Assembly: GCA_013329855.1 (NCBI GenBank)
Contig: DUJI01000029.1
Span: 1 to 5,585, forward strand
From: Thermoplasmata archaeon
GTDB taxonomy: Archaea > Thermoplasmatota > Thermoplasmata > RBG-16-68-12
DNA: 5,585 bases
Direction: 5' to 3'
The notes under the pieces were generated by a model. It was not told the origin of the DNA, did no database searches, and saw nothing but the letters and a program-made list of their open reading frames with translations. This document shows positions 4,788 through 5,585 of this stretch, one piece after another. Made by a program: the position numbers and the translations under genes. Position 1 is the stretch's first letter. Every line of letters starts with the position of its first letter.

Positions 4788-5585
4788 TCAGAGCTCGCGC
4801 ACCATGTAGGGCCTCTCGAGGCGGTAGCCGAGGGACCGGTAGTATCCGCGCACCCCGACGCCCGCGGTGACCCGCAATCGCGACACGTGGAACTCGTCCC
4901 GGGCCACGGCCTCCGCTTCCTCCATGAGGCGCCGGCCGAAGCCCCGGTGCTGCCAGCGCGGCCCTGGTCGCTCGTGGAACGGGACCATGCGCCCGAACGC
5001 CTTGAGCTCGCGCACCGTGCCGCCCGCCGTGTCGATGCGCAGCCGGACGTACGCGACCAGGACGGCGTTCTCGGGATCCTCGAGGCTCAGGAACACCTCG
5101 TGGCCTCCCGACGACGTGTAGGCCTCCCGAAGCCAGGTGATCGCCTCGGGTCTCGGTTCGATCCCGCGGAAGCCCACCTCGCGGCAGCGGATGCAGCGGC
5201 AGGATCCGCCCGCGGCCCGGAGCCGCTCCCGGGCCAGGTTCCGGAGGTCGCCCTTGGTCGGGCCTCCCTCGATGTAGGGCGCACCGATCTCCCGCTGGAC
5301 GCGCTGGATCCGGCACCACGGGGGCACGAGAGCCTTCACGCGGGCCACCAGGTCCGCGGCCGCGTCCGTGCTCAGGGGCGCGTACCGTCCATGCCGCCAC
5401 ATCTCGTGTAGGGCCGTGCCCTCCAGCACGAGGGTGGGATAGATCTTCAGGAAGTCGGGACGGTAGGCAGGGTCCAGGAAGAGGGTCCGGAAGGACTCCA
5501 GGTCCCGGACCGGATCGGATCCGGGCAGCCCGGGCATCATGTGCACCCCCCCCTTGAGCCCCGCGTCCTTGGCCCGCCGCAGGGC
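4788..5585 (-). CDS. elp3: Elp3 tRNA wobble-uridine modification enzyme, C-terminal half (5' partial)
   Basis: Elp3 combines a radical SAM domain with a GNAT acetyltransferase domain and installs the carboxymethyl-type group on uridine 34 of tRNAs. Archaeal Elp3 is known to work alone, without the other Elongator subunits. The 265 visible residues enter inside the radical SAM region: AKDAGLKGGVHMMPGLPGSD matches a hallmark Elp3 segment, followed by KIYPTLVLEGTALHEMW. The Cys cluster CRCIRCRE (CRCIRC at bases 5184-5201) is intact. The GNAT part shows VRELKAFGRMVP, the acetyl-CoA loop QHRGFGRRLM and the terminal YYRSLGYRLERPYMV, close to the family ending. The N-terminal half, including the iron-sulfur CxxxCxxC site, and the promoter lie beyond the window. 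A GTG at 5546 is internal and not a start. The gene is convergent with the GTPase gene and its stop codon abuts that gene's stop. Confidence 0.96.
   Translation of the reverse strand, partial: ALRRAKDAGLKGGVHMMPGLPGSDPVRDLESFRTLFLDPAYRPDFLKIYPTLVLEGTALHEMWRHGRYAPLSTDAAADLVARVKALVPPWCRIQRVQREIGAPYIEGGPTKGDLRNLARERLRAAGGSCRCIRCREVGFRGIEPRPEAITWLREAYTSSGGHEVFLSLEDPENAVLVAYVRLRIDTAGGTVRELKAFGRMVPFHERPGPRWQHRGFGRRLMEEAEAVARDEFHVSRLRVTAGVGVRGYYRSLGYRLERPYMVREL

Noticed and set aside
4771..5411. Alternative frames on both strands over the Elp3 region
   Set aside because: The Elp3 frame carries unmistakable family motifs along its whole length; the others are out-of-frame Arg/Pro/Ala-rich translations.

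Overview
The window looks like chromosomal DNA from a high-GC archaeon. The evidence is TATA-box elements (TTTATGA, TTATAAATA, TTATAAG) upstream of three transcription units with little or no Shine-Dalgarno signal, a compact class II glycyl-tRNA synthetase, an Elp3 protein, a Ras/Rab-like small GTPase and a surface protein rich in N-glycosylation sequons. A high-GC Thermoplasmata-type euryarchaeon is my best guess, at low confidence because it rests on gene style and not on a marker comparison.

Layout. (1) Positions 1-552, plus strand: the C-terminal part of an amidohydrolase of the MtaD/ATZ-TRZ type, cut by the window edge. (2) 592-2082: complete glycyl-tRNA synthetase with its own TATA-like element at 561, followed almost without a gap by (3) 2087-2797: a small protein with a PP-loop ATP-pyrophosphatase signature in which the usual Asp is replaced (SGGLAS). 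(4) A strong TATA box at 2801 precedes 2930-3889, a single-pass membrane protein with a glycosylated outer domain and a cytoplasmic domain that reads like a longin/roadblock fold. (5) A second strong promoter at about 3919-3934 precedes 3966-4787, a Rab-like GTPase with a C-terminal extension of about 90 residues that I do not recognise. (6) Minus strand 4788-5585: the C-terminal half of Elp3 (end of the radical SAM region plus the GNAT domain), convergent with the GTPase with no base between the two stop codons.

How the genes may work together. Three genes bear on translation or may do so: glyS, Elp3 (tRNA wobble uridine modification), and possibly the PP-loop protein, since that fold is common in tRNA modification. 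The other theme is a putative signalling pair: a membrane-anchored longin/roadblock-like domain beside a small GTPase. Longin and roadblock domains are known regulators or platforms of Ras-like GTPases (for example MglB with MglA in bacteria), so a transmembrane sensor feeding a cytoplasmic GTPase is the most interesting hypothesis here. The pairing is inferred from adjacency and sequence character and has not been demonstrated.

No RNA genes, CRISPR arrays, insertion sequences or long repeats were seen, and no gene-free stretch exceeds 300 bases.
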